NCBI RefSeq assembly: GCF_950023065.1
Contig: NC_088679.1
Location: 50,034,001-50,098,000 of the forward strand
Reading direction: 5' to 3'
From: Planococcus citri
Taxonomy: Eukaryota > Arthropoda > Insecta > Hemiptera > Pseudococcidae
Length of the DNA: 64,000 bases
The position numbers and the translations under genes were made by a program. The notes under the pieces are model-generated. The model had not been told where the DNA came from, made no database searches, and worked only from the letters and a program-made list of their open reading frames with translations. Positions 1 to 15,100 of the stretch are shown in pieces (the first letter of the stretch is position 1; each line of letters opens with the position of its first letter).

Positions 1-79
1 GCTACCTACTAATCTGTAGGTATTAAAGTTTGAAATGTAGCGGACGTTTTGTATACGTATTTGGCATATTCGCTATAGC
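1..79. other. Short flank with no feature
   Basis: A+T-rich sequence before the first mobile element. Nothing recognised. Confidence 0.5.
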
Positions 80-604
80 CAGGGTGTCTACCAGGTCATC
101 AAAGTCATCAAAAAGTTATCCTTTTTAGCCAAAACATGAGCGCAATTCTCAAAATTGAATGATACCTACCAAAAATAATTTTTTTCATTATATAAATTGT
201 ATATTTTCCAAAGCTAGAGGCTAAGAAGAGGAAATACATTCGAGAAATTCTATTTCTAGCAAGACAAGATCAATGCCATCTCATTATTTTTGAGAATAAA
301 ATAATTTTTAAGTGGTGGGAGGAGGGTTGTATTAAATTTTAATTTTTCAGCAGAAATTGCTCGATTGTTATCAAAAGTTGATGGAATTTTAGTACTATAA
401 TGGAGTCATCAACTCTGAAATTGAGAAAAATCCTGACGTAATGGATTTTTTCAGGATTAGCGTGAAAAATTCTAAAAAAATCGCCCATTCAAGTTGAATT
501 TTAGGCCCACGTGATTTTTGAAAAAGGTCATCAAAAAGTGGAGGTCATCCAAAGGTGATTGAAAAGTCTTCCTTTTAAATTTTTTTGGTTTGGTAGACAC
601 CCTG
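80..604. mobile_element. hAT-like non-autonomous element
   Basis: The element is bounded by perfect 14-bp terminal inverted repeats: CAGGGTGTCTACCA at 80-93 and its complement TGGTAGACACCCTG at 591-604. The CAGGGTGTC end is typical of hAT transposons and their MITEs. There is no transposase ORF inside. A direct motif ggtcatcaaaaag-like occurs near both ends (94-113 and 527-548). The flanks share ATAGCC (75-80 and 605-610) but do not form a clean 8-bp duplication with these ends, so the superfamily call rests on the TIR alone. Confidence 0.6.
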
Positions 605-3600
605 ATAGCCTACAATTTCTGATCTTTTCTAATATTTTCATCTGAAAACCTTTTGTTTTCTCTTCGCGTTTCTCTTTCTCTCTCTCTTGCCACATTCGCG
701 TGCATGTACTTACATACGTTTTCAAAATATGTTATCAAGATGTGTCAACCATGCATGCGATAAACTTTTCCATGTTTTGCAGACTTGTGTTCGTATTTTA
801 TTCTCATAGTGACCCATCAACCCTGTATTGAGATCAGCGTAAAAAATTCCATTGCAATTTGTTGCTATAATTTTACTCAGTGTGTTAGTTTGCAGTGGTT
901 CTCGTATTCATATTATTCTTTCTTATATTCGTTGTCATGTCAAATTATACGCCAAAATTGGCGTCTTGGAAAATAAACTGTAAATAATGACAGCTTCACC
1001 CGATCCATGTTCAATTTATTTAATGCTTTCACCGCAGCAGTTTTAATAATATTTCAAAATGATACGAGTTCGCCTTTCTACTCGACTTGAGTACGTATGA
1101 ATACGATACGAGTACAAGTAAAACGATAAAATGCTCGTAGAATTTTTAGTTTTTCATCTTTGAAGTTTTACCGAATGTTGATTTGTGAAAAATATAGCGG
1201 TCGGAGATTTCAATGTTTGTGGGTATAGTAGTATGTGTTGTACTGTAGAATCTTTTTTTTTTCACTTTCGAGTACATTTATATAGGATGTATTAACCATT
1301 TTCGTCTTGCCGGAACCCGTATGTGAGATGAATGTTTAAACTGGGACGTAATATTTGTCGTTAGTGGCTGAAATATGTTATTCAAATAAGTTTTATAGAG
1401 GTTTAATGTCGGTGTACGTTGCGTCGACTTCGATAAGAAATCCATCACGTTTATTTATTCTCGCGACTGTACTGTGTATTTCCCACTCTAAATAATATTT
1501 GACGGTACGTTTATGTACTGATATCGTATAGCTTAATTCAAAACTTAATACATATTACCTACGCGTTCATTTGCCTAATTCTGCCAAATTCGTCTTGTTT
1601 CTATTGTTGCTTTCCATGATGTAGCCTGACAAAGAAATTCAAGAATGTAAAGTTGAGAAAAAGAAAAAAATTACCGAGTTGGCAACATAAAAGATTGATT
1701 TTTTGCGCCTTGCGCCAGACGGTTTCTAATGTAACGTAATTAATTCGCGTTATTCTACTCTAACTAGCGTTTATTCGTATAAAAGTTTTGTTGAAAAAAA
1801 AAAAAATTCAAAGTATTCTTGAATGAAGGTTTTCAAACGAAATTGTTCAATTTTTGTTTTACCGACCTTGGTGTAGTATTAATTAAATAGCGATGCATTC
1901 ATAAAAAAGGTATGCTTTCGTAATTTGTTGTGAAGTAGTTAATTTTCATTTTCGTTACGGATTTTTGAATGCAATTTGTGCAAAAATTCAGAGGTATTTT
2001 CCCACGTTCAGATTTTTTTTCACAATAGTATTTAGATGATTGATCACTCTGGATTCAATTACCGCATGTTGCCTCGCTTCAATGAACTCATAAGTTTTGA
2101 GGTCTAGCATTGGATGATAAAGACGCATTAACTAGATAATCGTTTATTTTCTACTAACTTTTAAAGGTGGTCGGGATATAAATTGTATCCGATATTTCAA
2201 AATTTGCTATACGAGAGGAGAGATTATTTCAACAGGTGGGCAAATTTTTAATCAGAGAAACATCCAAAAGTGCACCTCCGGGGAGAATTCCCAATGTGAG
2301 ATATCATTTTGTGATTTTCGGAGAATTTCGAAAAATTCAAATCCTAATTTTTTATGGAAAAAAGAAGAAATTTGATGGAATGGAGTTAAAAAAAATGTTT
2401 GATTTATACCACACCGATTCTCAATCTCCCGAATCGACTGGTGGAGGTTTCTGGTCTGGTTGTTCTGTAGTCTGATTTCAGATTTTTATACTTTTTAAAA
2501 TGAACACTATCAGAGACAGATTTTGAAAATATTGCGACGGAATTGATGAAAATCGAAGTTGTGTGTAGATACTCGAGATTTTAAAAAAATTCCAAGTCCC
2601 CTAAAAAAAACTGTTTATTTTTGTTACCTTCTTGTAATGGCTTCAAGTGGAAAATTTTTTGTGCAATAAGGAATAGTTCGTAAAGTTATGTGGTGCTTGC
2701 AGCACGGTTTGTTTTAATCACCTGTCAATATTTTCAACAGAAAAGATATTCTATAGTAACTTTTTTACTTCATGCAAAAAACGTAGCGAATCACGCATAT
2801 TACAAACTATTGTGAAGTCAAAGTTGCACGAGTGAATGTAACTTTGACTGGCTTTTCAACTGGGCACATGGGAATTCTTCATGTTTTCAGAACTTGAGAA
2901 ATGTAAGAATTTTGCGGATATCATAAAATTTGTTGAGGACGTGATAAAAAATGAAACAAGTTTTTCCCTCAGGGATAAGCTTTAGAATCACGGTCATGTT
3001 TTTAAGCGAATTAATTTTAGACTTTTTTTCAGAAAATTAATCCACCGTAATTACAAATAATTAGGAAAAATTAACCAATTTTTGACATTCCGTCAAGTAG
3101 GCTACATACGTATGTATTATCAATTATCATGTCAGGAAGGGTTGGTTCTTATATTATGCAAGTTTTTACTAAAAATTGTAACTTATTATTCAAATATGTG
3201 CATATATTGAACAAAAAATTATCCTAATTTTTTCACTTTTATTAATGTATGTATCATAATGTCAGGTGGTTTTTTTGGTCTTGATTATTTCGTCTAACTT
3301 TTTGACGCTCATTTTTAACGATTGAGATTAATTGTTTTAGGAAAAATTCAAGCGCTGGTAAAGTGTTTAAAATATACTTATGTATGCGAATAAGGTACAT
3401 GCAGAAGTGTTAAAAGTGTAAATATTTCTGAAGGAGTAGTTGATTTGAAATGAAAAAGTTGATTTTCCTCTGAATTTTATTTTATTTTACAGTATCTTTG
3501 ATGGCATTTGATGCGAAATCACTATACAAGAAGGGGTATCTTTATAAAATATACAAACAGCTCCTTCATTAATTCACCTTTCTATGTATATATCGCGTTA

Positions 3601-6600
3601 AAATAAATTAAAAATGAGCTGTGGTAAATCATTTATGTAGGATCGTATCCGTTAGTAGAAAAAATTATTATTTATCTTGTAGGTATTTTAATATTGCGTT
3701 TTCATACATGTCGTGTGTCATTTCCAGGATGTATTTCTCTTTTTTTATAGCATCATTCTGTAACATTGTTCACTATTTGTAGTTTTTTCCTCGACGTCGA
3801 ATTATACGTGTATTAATGAAAAAAAAGAAGAAATTTCCGCCTTGCTTGTCACCATGAAATAATTTTTATCTAAAATTTTATCATTCTATATCCATGAAAT
3901 TGGAAGCGTTGTTATTAACCGAAACACACTTGCGAAAAAAATCCACTCGTACCTCCGTTTATTTGGTAGTTGGCTAATCTAAAGCTGGTAAAACTTACTA
4001 CATTTGGAAAAAATTTTCTCGGACAATTATTAACCGCAAACGTTTACAAAGATCGTTCAACTTTTTGGAGAAAAAAATCGACAAAAGCACTCAAATTTAT
4101 CAAATTTTCTCGCTGTAACGCACTCGACAACTATTTACAAACAAAGTGAACTTTATTTTCTCGACATGAAAAAAGAAAAGACTGGTAATTCGTCACTTTA
4201 ATGAACAATATAAGTTCCTTGAATTTTTCAGCTTATCGAACACGTGAAAAGAATTTTCTGTTTTATTTTCTACATTTTCAAAAAAAAAACATCACCTGTA
4301 AAACTTTTTTTCTTTTTTATAAAGAAATTATTAATTTTCATTGCAAAATTTTTCCGAGTGTGAAATAATGCTTTGCAATAAAAAAAAATTCCCTTTCAAT
4401 TTTGGAACGTATTATGGTAAAAAATGAAAAGCTTGCGAAGAATTAGTTCTCTTAATTCCTTAAATTATGCGTATAAAACCGAACGTAATTAATTTTTATT
4501 TGTTACTTTTATTCCTTTTATGTTTTTTCTCTTTTTTCCGTCTGGTGTATTATAATTGAACTTACGAGTATTCACTTTGGAACTTTTTTTACCGCTCGTG
4601 ACAATGCTGAATAAGTTTTTTGGAACATTAATTCATTTTTATTGACATTATTCAAATCATTATAATCTAGAGGGATGTATTAATTGAGATAATTTTTGGT
4701 ATATTTCTTGTTAAAATCTGTATGTTACACTTGAAGCTGAAAGTTGAAATGAAGCTTCGTATTCGTAAGTATAGGCCTAATGTAATAATTTTTGTTTTTA
4801 GTTTTTATTACGGTGCAGTGTACAGTGTACTTACACGTAACGTACTATAACTGTTCTGTCCTCACGTTTATTAAATTTTACTAACGAATCCTTGTCTAGC
4901 GGTTTTCTGATTTTTTTAAATGCAAAATGAAATACGAGTAGGTACCATGACGATATCTTTTTTATTTTGTAATTTTGTAGATCATTTGTACTTGTTTGGG
5001 TAATTTTGAAAGCTTCCCGTGGCTTGACCTGTATTCTAGAGAAATGTATTCGGCATGATTCAAGGACACTCCAAAGACCCTTTTTTAAAAGATTTTTTTG
5101 AAATTTCATTTGGATTTATAAAATCATAAATGTTTTTTAGAAACGAATCTTTCGACCAAAAATGAAATTTTCTTGCAAAAGCGTTTCCCTCTCATAAATC
5201 TTGAATGGTCGAAAATTTATTTCCTCCAATATATCCTTAAAGATGCGTAACGACAACGTCTACCCGAGTTTAGCGTCAATTTTTTCTATGTTTTATAACT
5301 TTAAAAAGAAAAAATTGAATCGTTATATTTTGAGAACCCCTGAATCCTCTTTCGGATGATGCACCAAACTAAAATTCATGTCTAGACTAATATCAACTCG
5401 AAATACATCATGTATTACAATTTCAGTATATTAAATAATCGGTCGTGTAGTGATTCTATTTTGATCCTAAGGAAAAACGAATACGATTCCCCAAAAATCA
5501 AAATTTCGTTCAAAAATTTAAAATTTTTCGAGAAACAGATTTTAAGTATAGGTATCTTTTGATCATTTGAAGTTTTTTTCCTCTGAAGGTTTAGAAGGTG
5601 AGGACGAGTTTATTCAAGAAAACCTTCTATGTAATAAGGCTGCAGGATAGTGATTGTTTAGCCTGAATTTCAATGATTTTTATCCGGACTTGATTGTGAA
5701 TTGAAAATCTGTCCTTGCTATAGTAATAAATAATGACAATGGGAAACCTTCGATAGCAAAAACAGACCTCATGTATAGATAAAGGCATGAAAAATTCATT
5801 TGAAATTGCATTTTGTTACATTTCGATGAATTGTCGATGAATTTTTATACCAAGACTTGCTGTATAAATTTGAACAATGTTATGCTTATGAGCTTATTTT
5901 CAAAAAACGTTGATCGTGTGCGAGTGTTTGAAATTTCTGAAATGGAAAAAGGTTTGTTTGTATCAAAAATTATTTCATGTTACATATTAATAAATCGATT
6001 AACGAACCAAACAAAAACGCTGTTTTTTCTTCGAAAACAAAATACGTGGCATCATCGAACAATTTTTCCCCTTCTGAAAAATGACGTGTATTTAAATTTA
6101 AAATCAGTTTTATGTGAAATTTTTTAAGAATTTTAATAAAAAAAACAGCCTTCTTTATAACCTCGCGTGTTTATCTAACCTCGCTATAGGAACTTGCTGC
6201 TGAACGTAAGAAGAAAAAAATAAATATTTACAACCTTAATTCGTTCGCTTTAAACGTTCGCACAATCAATTAACCAAATTTTATTATAATAGCATAAAGC
6301 AAAATGAAAAACGGTTTTTGCCAGCACGATTGCTACGCCGCATCGCATCGCATCGTCGAGTTGTGGCGGTAAAAAGTTTTATAAAACATTAGCTATGCCA
6401 CGAAAATTTACGTAATATTTATACTAACTGTCGTTCAGTTTATACTTCTTTAGCTCTCGCAATTGGATGTAAGCCTACGAAACAGTGGTAGTTTGGGAAT
6501 TCTATCTTGACATGTTGAAATGCTGAAAACTTTACTCCACTTTACTTTATACTCGTGTAGACTGTAGGTGGTGGCAATTTAAAACGTAATAATTATCGTC

Positions 6601-9600
6601 CATTTAGGGGTTTTGTTTAACCTTGACTCGCGGATAATCGATTTTTAATAATGAAGAGGAAAAAAAAAGGCCCCCGACTAGCTGGCAAAAAAGAGATGCT
6701 ATATCGCGCGTTGCCTGAAACAAGATGAATGTAACATCTTAAGATCAAACAAAACACTAAACAAGGATCTAATTTATGTAAATTTGATTGTTAAACCCGA
6801 TATTTTCGCACAGCAGTCGTAAACGTGCAAATGTTAAATTTTATACGGTAGACTTGAAAATACGTGTGGCATTTTCCCACGAAAACTTTGCGAAATTTCT
6901 GACGATAGGCGTACGTTTTACTCTGAACACGGTTTCCGCATCGTAGGATATCCTCTCTTTTTTACCTTCGGTTTTTATCCAGCTTTTTCTCTAAAGAATC
7001 GCCCACACTTTTTTCGCTATTTCGTTCAGTTTAGAAAACATTTACTGGTAAGTTGAGTATCACTTTAAGGGAGTCTTCCTTGCCTCATATCTCAAGCTGG
7101 CGTTTTTTTCCTCGCGTAATCATGTACGCACTGATTTTAGTAAATTTTTCATCGCTTACTAAGCATCAATTAAAACTTTTGAATAGAACAATTCCCTTCA
7201 CATTCATAAGTTTAAAGCATTCTTAATTTACTCGAAAGGTAATGAGAAACTTGTCAAGATGTCATTCACATAGCACAGCGCCAGCAACGTGAAGCTATGA
7301 AAAAACGTCGACGCAAAAAATTCTTTTTTAAATACATCCTACAAGTACGTCGACGTTTTCAAGATTAATTCAAATGGAATAATATATCACCAGCGGAATT
7401 ATACGTATAATAAAAACTATGAAATTTAACCGTATCATATACGCGTAATAATGAAACCGTTTGTAAAATATCGCGTCAAAATTCAAATACGTATACGTAG
7501 GTAGGTTCCTCTACCTACATTATATTTTATGTATACCCGCAGTCTCATCTCTATAAATGGTTTGATGAAATGGGATGTACATAAAAAAAAAGTATACCTA
7601 TGTAGGTATAAAAATGAGAAGAAAAAAAAGTAATGAAAACAAAAAAAAATGTCCCCCGAATTTCTGTCAAGATTTTCATGATACGAAGTCTTGAAAAATT
7701 GGTTGGATACCTTTTGATAGTGCGAATTTTTAACGTATAGCTGTAACCCAAAATGTTAATTACTTTGAGCTTTGCGGTAAATTTTCTTAGGTTGCGATCC
7801 TTCAGATGAAAGAGCTTAACTAATCGAATTATACTACCACAATAAAACATGTTACTTACGTTACCAATAACACGGATTGCTTCGCTTTTATAACATTCTC
7901 TCGTGTGCGTCGATATGGTCTCGATATTTTCCCCCGCAACAAAGCTCTGGTTTCTGTTTTCCTTCGCCAGAATTACGTTTTACATGAAAGAATATGCACA
8001 TAAAAGTTTGTCGTTTGCGAGTAATTTATGTCGTGCTTGAAAAAAAAATCATGTACACTTACTTAGCGCTGTTTTGGTGTGAAAGTAGTTCTTACATTCG
8101 TAGTATATACCCAGTATTAGGTTGTGGAATCAATTTTCCACATGAATACATACCGGGTGTTCAACTGTCTGCTGTCCAGTGTCCAAAAAAGGTCATTCTA
8201 CATTTACGTTATGGGGTCCGATGTCGATTGGTCGAACGTGAGATATTACTAAATATAAAATTTATAAGTATTTGCGTCCCGAGTTTAACGTTTCAGCTTT
8301 GTTGGAAAACATTCGATTTGATTTTATGTAAAAACAAACCGCTAGTGGATTGATTGTTGGCGTTGAAACGACCCTTTTGTATAGACTATCAAGGTGCAAA
8401 ATTTTGTCAACCGAAGATTATTTGCCGGAGGTTTTTAAAGGCGTTTTTTAACGTCTGCGTTGAGCTATATCAGTCGAGTTGTTGTACGTAGAATTTCTTC
8501 GAAATTATTATTCTGTGTGGGACAGTTTAGAAATCGAGTATTATAAAATGAAATTTTGTACGTTTGTATTAATACATTACGAATGTACGTCTCTACGTGT
8601 ACGTATATAGTACGTAAACGAATATAAGACCACGAAATCCAAACAATTCGCGTACTCACGAGGGAACGTTTCGAACGTGCCGTCGTCGATTTGACTCGAT
8701 TTTTTTTTACTTCCCTTGTAAAACCATCGGATATTGTACTTGGAATCGAAATTTCAGCCGTCCAGATGCCGAATTCTTCGATCGATGTGTTTTTATAGTT
8801 TTCGTAATGGTATTTCTTTCGATATTTCATTGTGGGTTGAAACTGACGTGTGTATGTTGAAGGTCAACTATACACAATACTTTCCATGGTCTACTTGACA
8901 TGTGTCTATTATGTGAAATGCGCAAGTAGTCTGCATATTTGAGCGTTGATTCAAAATTGAACTCGCTAGAACCGTAAAGTTACGTACAAATGAAATGTTG
9001 TTGTAGTATAGAGATGAATATCAATCAAATGTACCTACCTCAGTTCAGAGATTTAGCGTAAGGAAACCCCATTAAAATTGAGTTTAGGGATCTTCTTCAG
9101 TTACTCACGAAGCAAAAATCTGGGTCAAGTACTTATGATTGTGAATAAATTTTTTAGCCAGTGTTCCATCAGGCGCTCTCTAATTTTAAAGTGGGAAACT
9201 TGGGAAACACCGAAAAAATCATTTAAAAAAAAGAGTAGATATTGAAAGCTCAGCTTGATCTAGGTTTAGTGAGAATTCAAAACATATGTTTCCTCATTTT
9301 CATAATTATTTATTTTTCAAATTGGGTATCTTGAAAGGCTCTGAAAGGCCGTGTCCAAAAAATTATTAAATATTCAAACTCGTCATTTTCAATTCTTGAC
9401 CTTATGTGTGAGCCGTGTGAGGACATAAGTGAAAAGGGAGGTGTCATTAGAATTGGATTGAAAATAAAATCATCCTACTGGAACTCGACGTTTTCAAATT
9501 AGTATTAACAACTGATTTGCGCTGTATTTGAAAATTCATTTTGGATCGTGACTACAATTGAAGGTCTTTGTGTCCCCATGAGTGTCGAGTCCCCATTTTG

Positions 9601-11911
9601 AAAATTCGTTTGTTGATTAAAGTATGGTGGGCTATCGACGTTTTTACTTATCGTGAAAAGTTGAGTTTTCGTCTGGAAAGTTTCGTGTCAAGCTTTTAAA
9701 ATTTGGATTACCAATTTAAATCTCTTATCTGTTCTCTTTGAAATCTTGCGAACAGATTTTCTGCTTGTAGGTATGAAAATCGCAAAGCCTGAGCCAAACC
9801 ACGTACTGGTCCGAGGAAAACTCATTTTAAAAATTTGAATGAAATTCTGGAACTCGATTTCATTTTTAGTTCTAGTTGATGTAGAGACCTTGTATCAACG
9901 ATTTTCTAAAAAAAATTTAATACGAGTATATTTGATAATCCCTTGAAAGGACGAATGATGAAATTAGATTTTTTAAATATTCGTATCAGTATAATTTCCA
10001 GTATAATTTTTTGAGAAGGTGGTTGGAAAACTTTTACAGCTCGAAAATATTTTGCCCATAGTTATATAGGACGACTAGGGACAATTTCCTCTTTAATTCA
10101 AGTTATAAAATTCGAAAAGAAAAGATTTCCAATGCTTTTGTAACTTGATCTCCTTGCCCATCACCTTAAAAAATGGAACAATTCTTGAATTTGATACTGT
10201 TTCTCTCTTCTCACAATCAGTGTTTTTCCACATGAACAATTTAAAAACTTTCCTTTAAAAAAATCCAAAAAATTGTTCTAGACATTTTTTGGAAATTTCA
10301 ATTGGTGTGTTACCCCGAGTAGTTTAATTGTCGATTTTTCATTTTCTTTTTCTTGAGGTTTCAGAACATCTTCATTTTAATGAAATATGCCATTTTTTTT
10401 TTTTTTTTACATCGCAGTATAATAATAGGAATAAAGAAATAGAGAATCTCTTCTAATAAGCTTAATTGGGTTAAAATAAACTGTGATATTTCTTATTTGA
10501 TCTGAATGTTTCTCAAAACTAATTTTACGTATTCTTGATTTTTTTTTCAAAAAAACGCATGTACCTAATGTTAGAAAAAATGAGTTTAAATTTGCCACTC
10601 ACTTATAAAAAAAGAGCAGTTGATGGTAAAAAGTCGCATGAGCTGTTTTTTTTTTCAAGTAAAATGTCTATCTATATTATGTCCTGTTTATTTAAAAAGA
10701 TTTCAAACTGAGAGCTCGTTGAAGAACCATTATATGGGAATGTGTTCTTATAAATTAAGTACTATATATTTTATTTATGTATTTAATACTTACACTACTC
10801 GTAAGAATGATAGCAATTTTATCGTATTGTAAAATTTTTATCATCATTCATTTATGTCATCGCAATATTATACGTCTTCGCGTGGTAAAATCGCTAGATG
10901 GAATATAGACTCTCACATCATAGAATGTATTGTGCTGTTTTGTTCGAATGACTTAACGGTACTTTTTTTAGCAGCGTAGAAAATAAGAAATGAAAATATT
11001 TTCTATTTTAGAAACTCACTTGTCCGGTCAGTAATCTAAAGTTAGTATTTGAGTGGCGTGATCGTTTCATTTTTTTCTCAGAAGTTGAACGGAAATATAT
11101 GACTCTAATTGAAAAACAAAAAAAGCTTTTTTTCAAGTACATACTCATCAAAAATGGAGTAGGCACATGAATTTTGAAAAATGGATATACTAGTGATATT
11201 TTTGGGCTGGAATGTTATTTTCTTTAATTTGAAGAAAATTCAAGAATTTTGTAAACTCGAAACCGCCAGCAGCGAACTTTTTCAAGTGAAATTGTATATA
11301 ATGTTGCTTTTAACAATTTTAACGTTAGCCTGAGATAAGTGGTCATTACAATTACGTACTTTATTTATTTCCGTCGTCTTAAATGGTAAGTTATTTCTAA
11401 GCTTAAACCATCTTCAATTTACTTGCCTCCTAATCCAGCAGCCTACCTAAATGTTTTCGCTCCCGCATTGTACAAGAATTTTCCTCTGAACCACTTGAAA
11501 AATATATTTCGTTTAAATTACTATAGAAAATTCAACTTCCAACACAAGTATAAGTTACTGCATAGTTTGTTATCTAGTTTGATTTTTTATTGGCCCAAGT
11601 TATGTACAGAAGCAAAGGAAATCTTCATTTCCATTACAAAGCACATTCTACTTATTAGTACTTAACCTACTTGTACCCATATCCTTCTTCATCTGTTTTA
11701 AAAGGGTGAGAAAGAAATTTTAAAAAAGCAATGATACCTACATATGTATAATGTTTATAATTTAAGTAGATAAACAATTTTTTACACAAATTTTTCCAAA
11801 ATGTGGTCTTTTTAAAAATCTGAATGGTCTACGAATTTTCGATTCTGTATGCTATGGTTTTCTTGAAGGGGGTCGGACAATTGTTCAAAAGTTGTAAAAC
11901 GTTTGTACCCA
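605..11911. other. Gene-free A+T-rich stretch
   Basis: No exon, RNA gene or long ORF could be supported; the open frames are under 125 codons and have no recognisable domain. It holds poly-A/T runs, GTAC/CTAC-type tracts, a small hairpin GTAGGTAG/CTACCTAC at 7499-7519, and a short CATCG-type repeat at about 6339-6356. It is either a long CASK intron or intergenic DNA. Confidence 0.5.
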
Positions 11912-12172
11912 CACTGAAAGAAATGAATAGCAAAACGATGCAATGAGCACCGCAAAACGCGGTAATTTTGGTATAGGAATTGAATATAGAAATCAATCCA
12001 TCTCAGTTCGGGAATGGTTACCACTCTTGATGCACTTATTACATTACTAATGTAATGAGTGAATCAAGAGTGGTAACCATTCCCGAACTGAGATGGATTG
12101 ATTTCTATATTCAATTCCTATACCAAAATTACCGCGTTTTGCGGTACTCATTGCCATTCATTTCTTTCAGTG
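11912..12172. mobile_element. 261-bp palindromic MITE
   Basis: The whole element is one near-perfect inverted repeat: two arms of about 125-130 bp meet around 12042 with almost no loop. The ends are CACTGAAAGAAATGAAT at 11912-11928 and its complement ending at 12172. The left arm carries about ten extra bases (near 11932-11941, aaacgatgca) and the arms differ at a few positions, for example next to the centre. No transposase is present. The bases beside the two ends do not form a clear target duplication. The CACTG end suggests a cut-and-paste DNA transposon relative, but I do not assign a superfamily. Confidence 0.75.
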
Positions 12173-15100
12173 CAAAATTTCAGCTTCTTTGAATTTTGTG
12201 GTATATTTTCTAGTAAAATTGATGAAAATGTGTTTATAACCTGATATCGCCTTTCCAAAATCAATTTCACTGTTTCCAATCAATCTAAAGCCCCCGGTGA
12301 AATCCCGTCATCCAGAATATGTGTAGGTTACAAATAAGTCTGTAGGTAATATCAGAGTAATTTCGCAATATATGTAGTGTATCCTTTTTTGACCTATTTG
12401 CTTAGGTTTCAAGCCTACATCTTGTTTTACGACTTGTTTCGGTGGTAGGTATTTTTCCATAATTAAATGGAATTAGGTAATTACCTAATGGTAAAATGCT
12501 CGAGAATACCTACGTCGCGTCCTTATTTTATTCATTTAATCTCGTGTCAACTTCAAACTTCGCTTCTAAAAAATTCTCAGTCAATTTTTAAAATTCATTT
12601 AGACAACGATAATAATGAAACTTTATTTCATTTTCGTCTAATTACTTCGTAATTGTGTTGATTTTGGAAAATTCCATTTGTACAATTCAAAAGTTATTTA
12701 GGAAGTATCCACAAATAACTAGGTTAAAAAGTAACTTACACTCTTATTTTGTTTTTTCCTCTTTTCTCGAAAGAGGTAGAAAACTTTTAGGTAGGTACGT
12801 GTAATTTTCGCTCTGCCTATGTTACCTTTAAGTCGAACCTGTTCGTTGCGAAACGTGAAAATTATTTCGAAGCTCATCGAAATTTTATTTTTCTAATTAA
12901 ACACGCGCGATAAAACATCTTTCCCTCGAACTTATAGGAACGTTTAAAGAATTCAAAACAATCATGCGTATCTGCACCTATTTTGTAACCGAGTGATTTG
13001 GATGGTACGAGTATTATTCGTAATCGTAATTCGTACAATAGCTTCGTTTTAAAATGTTTTCTCTTTGCTACGTGTGGTTTTGGATTTATGCTTATGTGAA
13101 CATTTTTTGTCTAATTTAAGTATATTTATCAATGCATGTATGTTCTAGTACCTACAAGAAATACCTACAAATGCGAGATAAATTTTAAGTAAAAGATTTA
13201 CGCGGATTTATTTTTGTTATATTTATATCAAAAGAATGTCGCGCTTATACGGGAAAAACCGAGAATATTTTAATGACTTCTTATTCTAGACGGTAAGAAT
13301 AACGAGCGAAAACAATGCAACAGATACGTTTACATTTAATTTGCATTATTTAAGCTCGTGTTTTTAAAACAAGAATTAACGAAATTTGTCGTAATATGGC
13401 GCTTTACGTTAGAAACATCGTCTTGTAGAGAAACGTTATACCTACATTCTCGTCAGTAGGTATATAAGGTATCTGCAAAATTTAGCCCACATAATCCGAA
13501 ATTTGAATGAACTTCACTCGATTTCTGATATTGTCGCTGGAAGGAGAGAAAAAAGGAAGCTTTGTTTAAACTACGTATTGATCGCGAATGAAAATAACTC
13601 GTCGTTGCGAAGAATGATACGAGAGCGAATGCCGTAAAAATCAGCGAAAATTCATTATTAATTTCGGAAACGAAATTGCTAATTTTAAATTCAAAACGCA
13701 CACATTCGTCAAACTCGAGAAAAATATATATACGAAAAGCTGTAGTAAGATGAAATAATTTCTACAAATCCCGCAGCGCAATCCACCTTTTCCACGTTCA
13801 TAACTACGATAAAAATGTGCTACGTCATTTTCACCCACACGCATATTGTGTTCTGTTCATAAAACCGTATATACGAAAACAAAAGCAAAAATTACCATCC
13901 AAAAAGACACTTTATTTTATAGAAGTCATTTAAAAAAAAAAAAACAGACCATTCAAAATGTTACACGTTTTTAAAGGTGTAGACTATCTCGGTTTTTTTG
14001 AAATACTTTTCATTTTCTTTTTCAAAACGAATACGATGGGTATCTTTGTAAGGAGAGAAAAAAAGATGAACGAATTTCACGAAGAGCATTAATTATTCAT
14101 ACATGTTATAAATTACACCACTGAAATGTAGGCCGTCGATTAAAGCTTTAACCTTCCGCATCGCAACTTATGTAGTGGTGCTTACCACTTAGCCTATACG
14201 TATGAATGTTTTCCTCTCTTAGGCGAAATTTGTACGAAATTTGTACAAAATTTGTGCATTTAAAATTTACGACTTTTTCCCCAATACTATAGGTATGTAC
14301 GTATTTTCAACAAGCGTGTTTTAAGGAAAAGAACGATTTCATTTTCGATAAAGGCTTTCGCAAGCGTAAAAGGTCACACATAATTTTTCAGATTTTCTAT
14401 GACTCTCAACTCTCAAGGAAAACTCCAACTAATGCTAGTAGAATTAAAAATTCAATGAAGAAAAAAAGAGGGCGAAATGGTAACGGCCATTTTTCTTTTT
14501 CTAATCTAAAAGCGTGTAATTCTTTTCATTGCTGGAAGAGGTTTTATATTATAAACGCGTTCGTCGTTGTAGAAAGTGTACAAAATGCTTTACGTCTGAT
14601 AAGGTAAATTGCCAATAGCCAACACCTGCTCAACTCTAGACTTTTCCTTTTTTCAAATACGATTTTTATACGTTGTATCTGTTGTACTTACTATAATAAA
14701 ATACTTAGTTAGTGATGCTTACTGTCTGGATGTTTGATTTTCAATATTTATTTTTCGATATCTAGCACCCGAATATTTTGCTTTGGGTTAAAATTTGATG
14801 AATCAATTTTGAAGAATATCGTATCTTTCTTGAATGCGATTGTATTCGGTCAACGTATAAGGTTATTTTCATATTTTGAAATGTTCTTAACGCTATCAGG
14901 AAGTTTACAATTTTGTCGATTATTAACGAACGCCTGAATTAGTTGAACTCAGACCTTTCTTGCGTAGATGCTCTTAGAGAATTTCAGCAAAAAATATAAA
15001 AGTTTAAAAAATCTAAAAAAATTTACAGAAAACCTAATTTTAGAAATGCTTAATTTCGTTGGAAAACGTCACTGATTTTCGTCTATGTCGTAGTCAACCT

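Noticed and set aside
7994..8353. 119-codon open frame on the + strand
   Set aside because: No recognisable domain, many Cys and aromatic residues as in translated A+T-rich noncoding DNA, and no convincing splice or promoter context.
8465..8830. 121-codon open frame on the minus strand
   Set aside because: Longest frame in the window but low-complexity composition, no family motif and no supporting signals. Its length is not remarkable for 64 kb.
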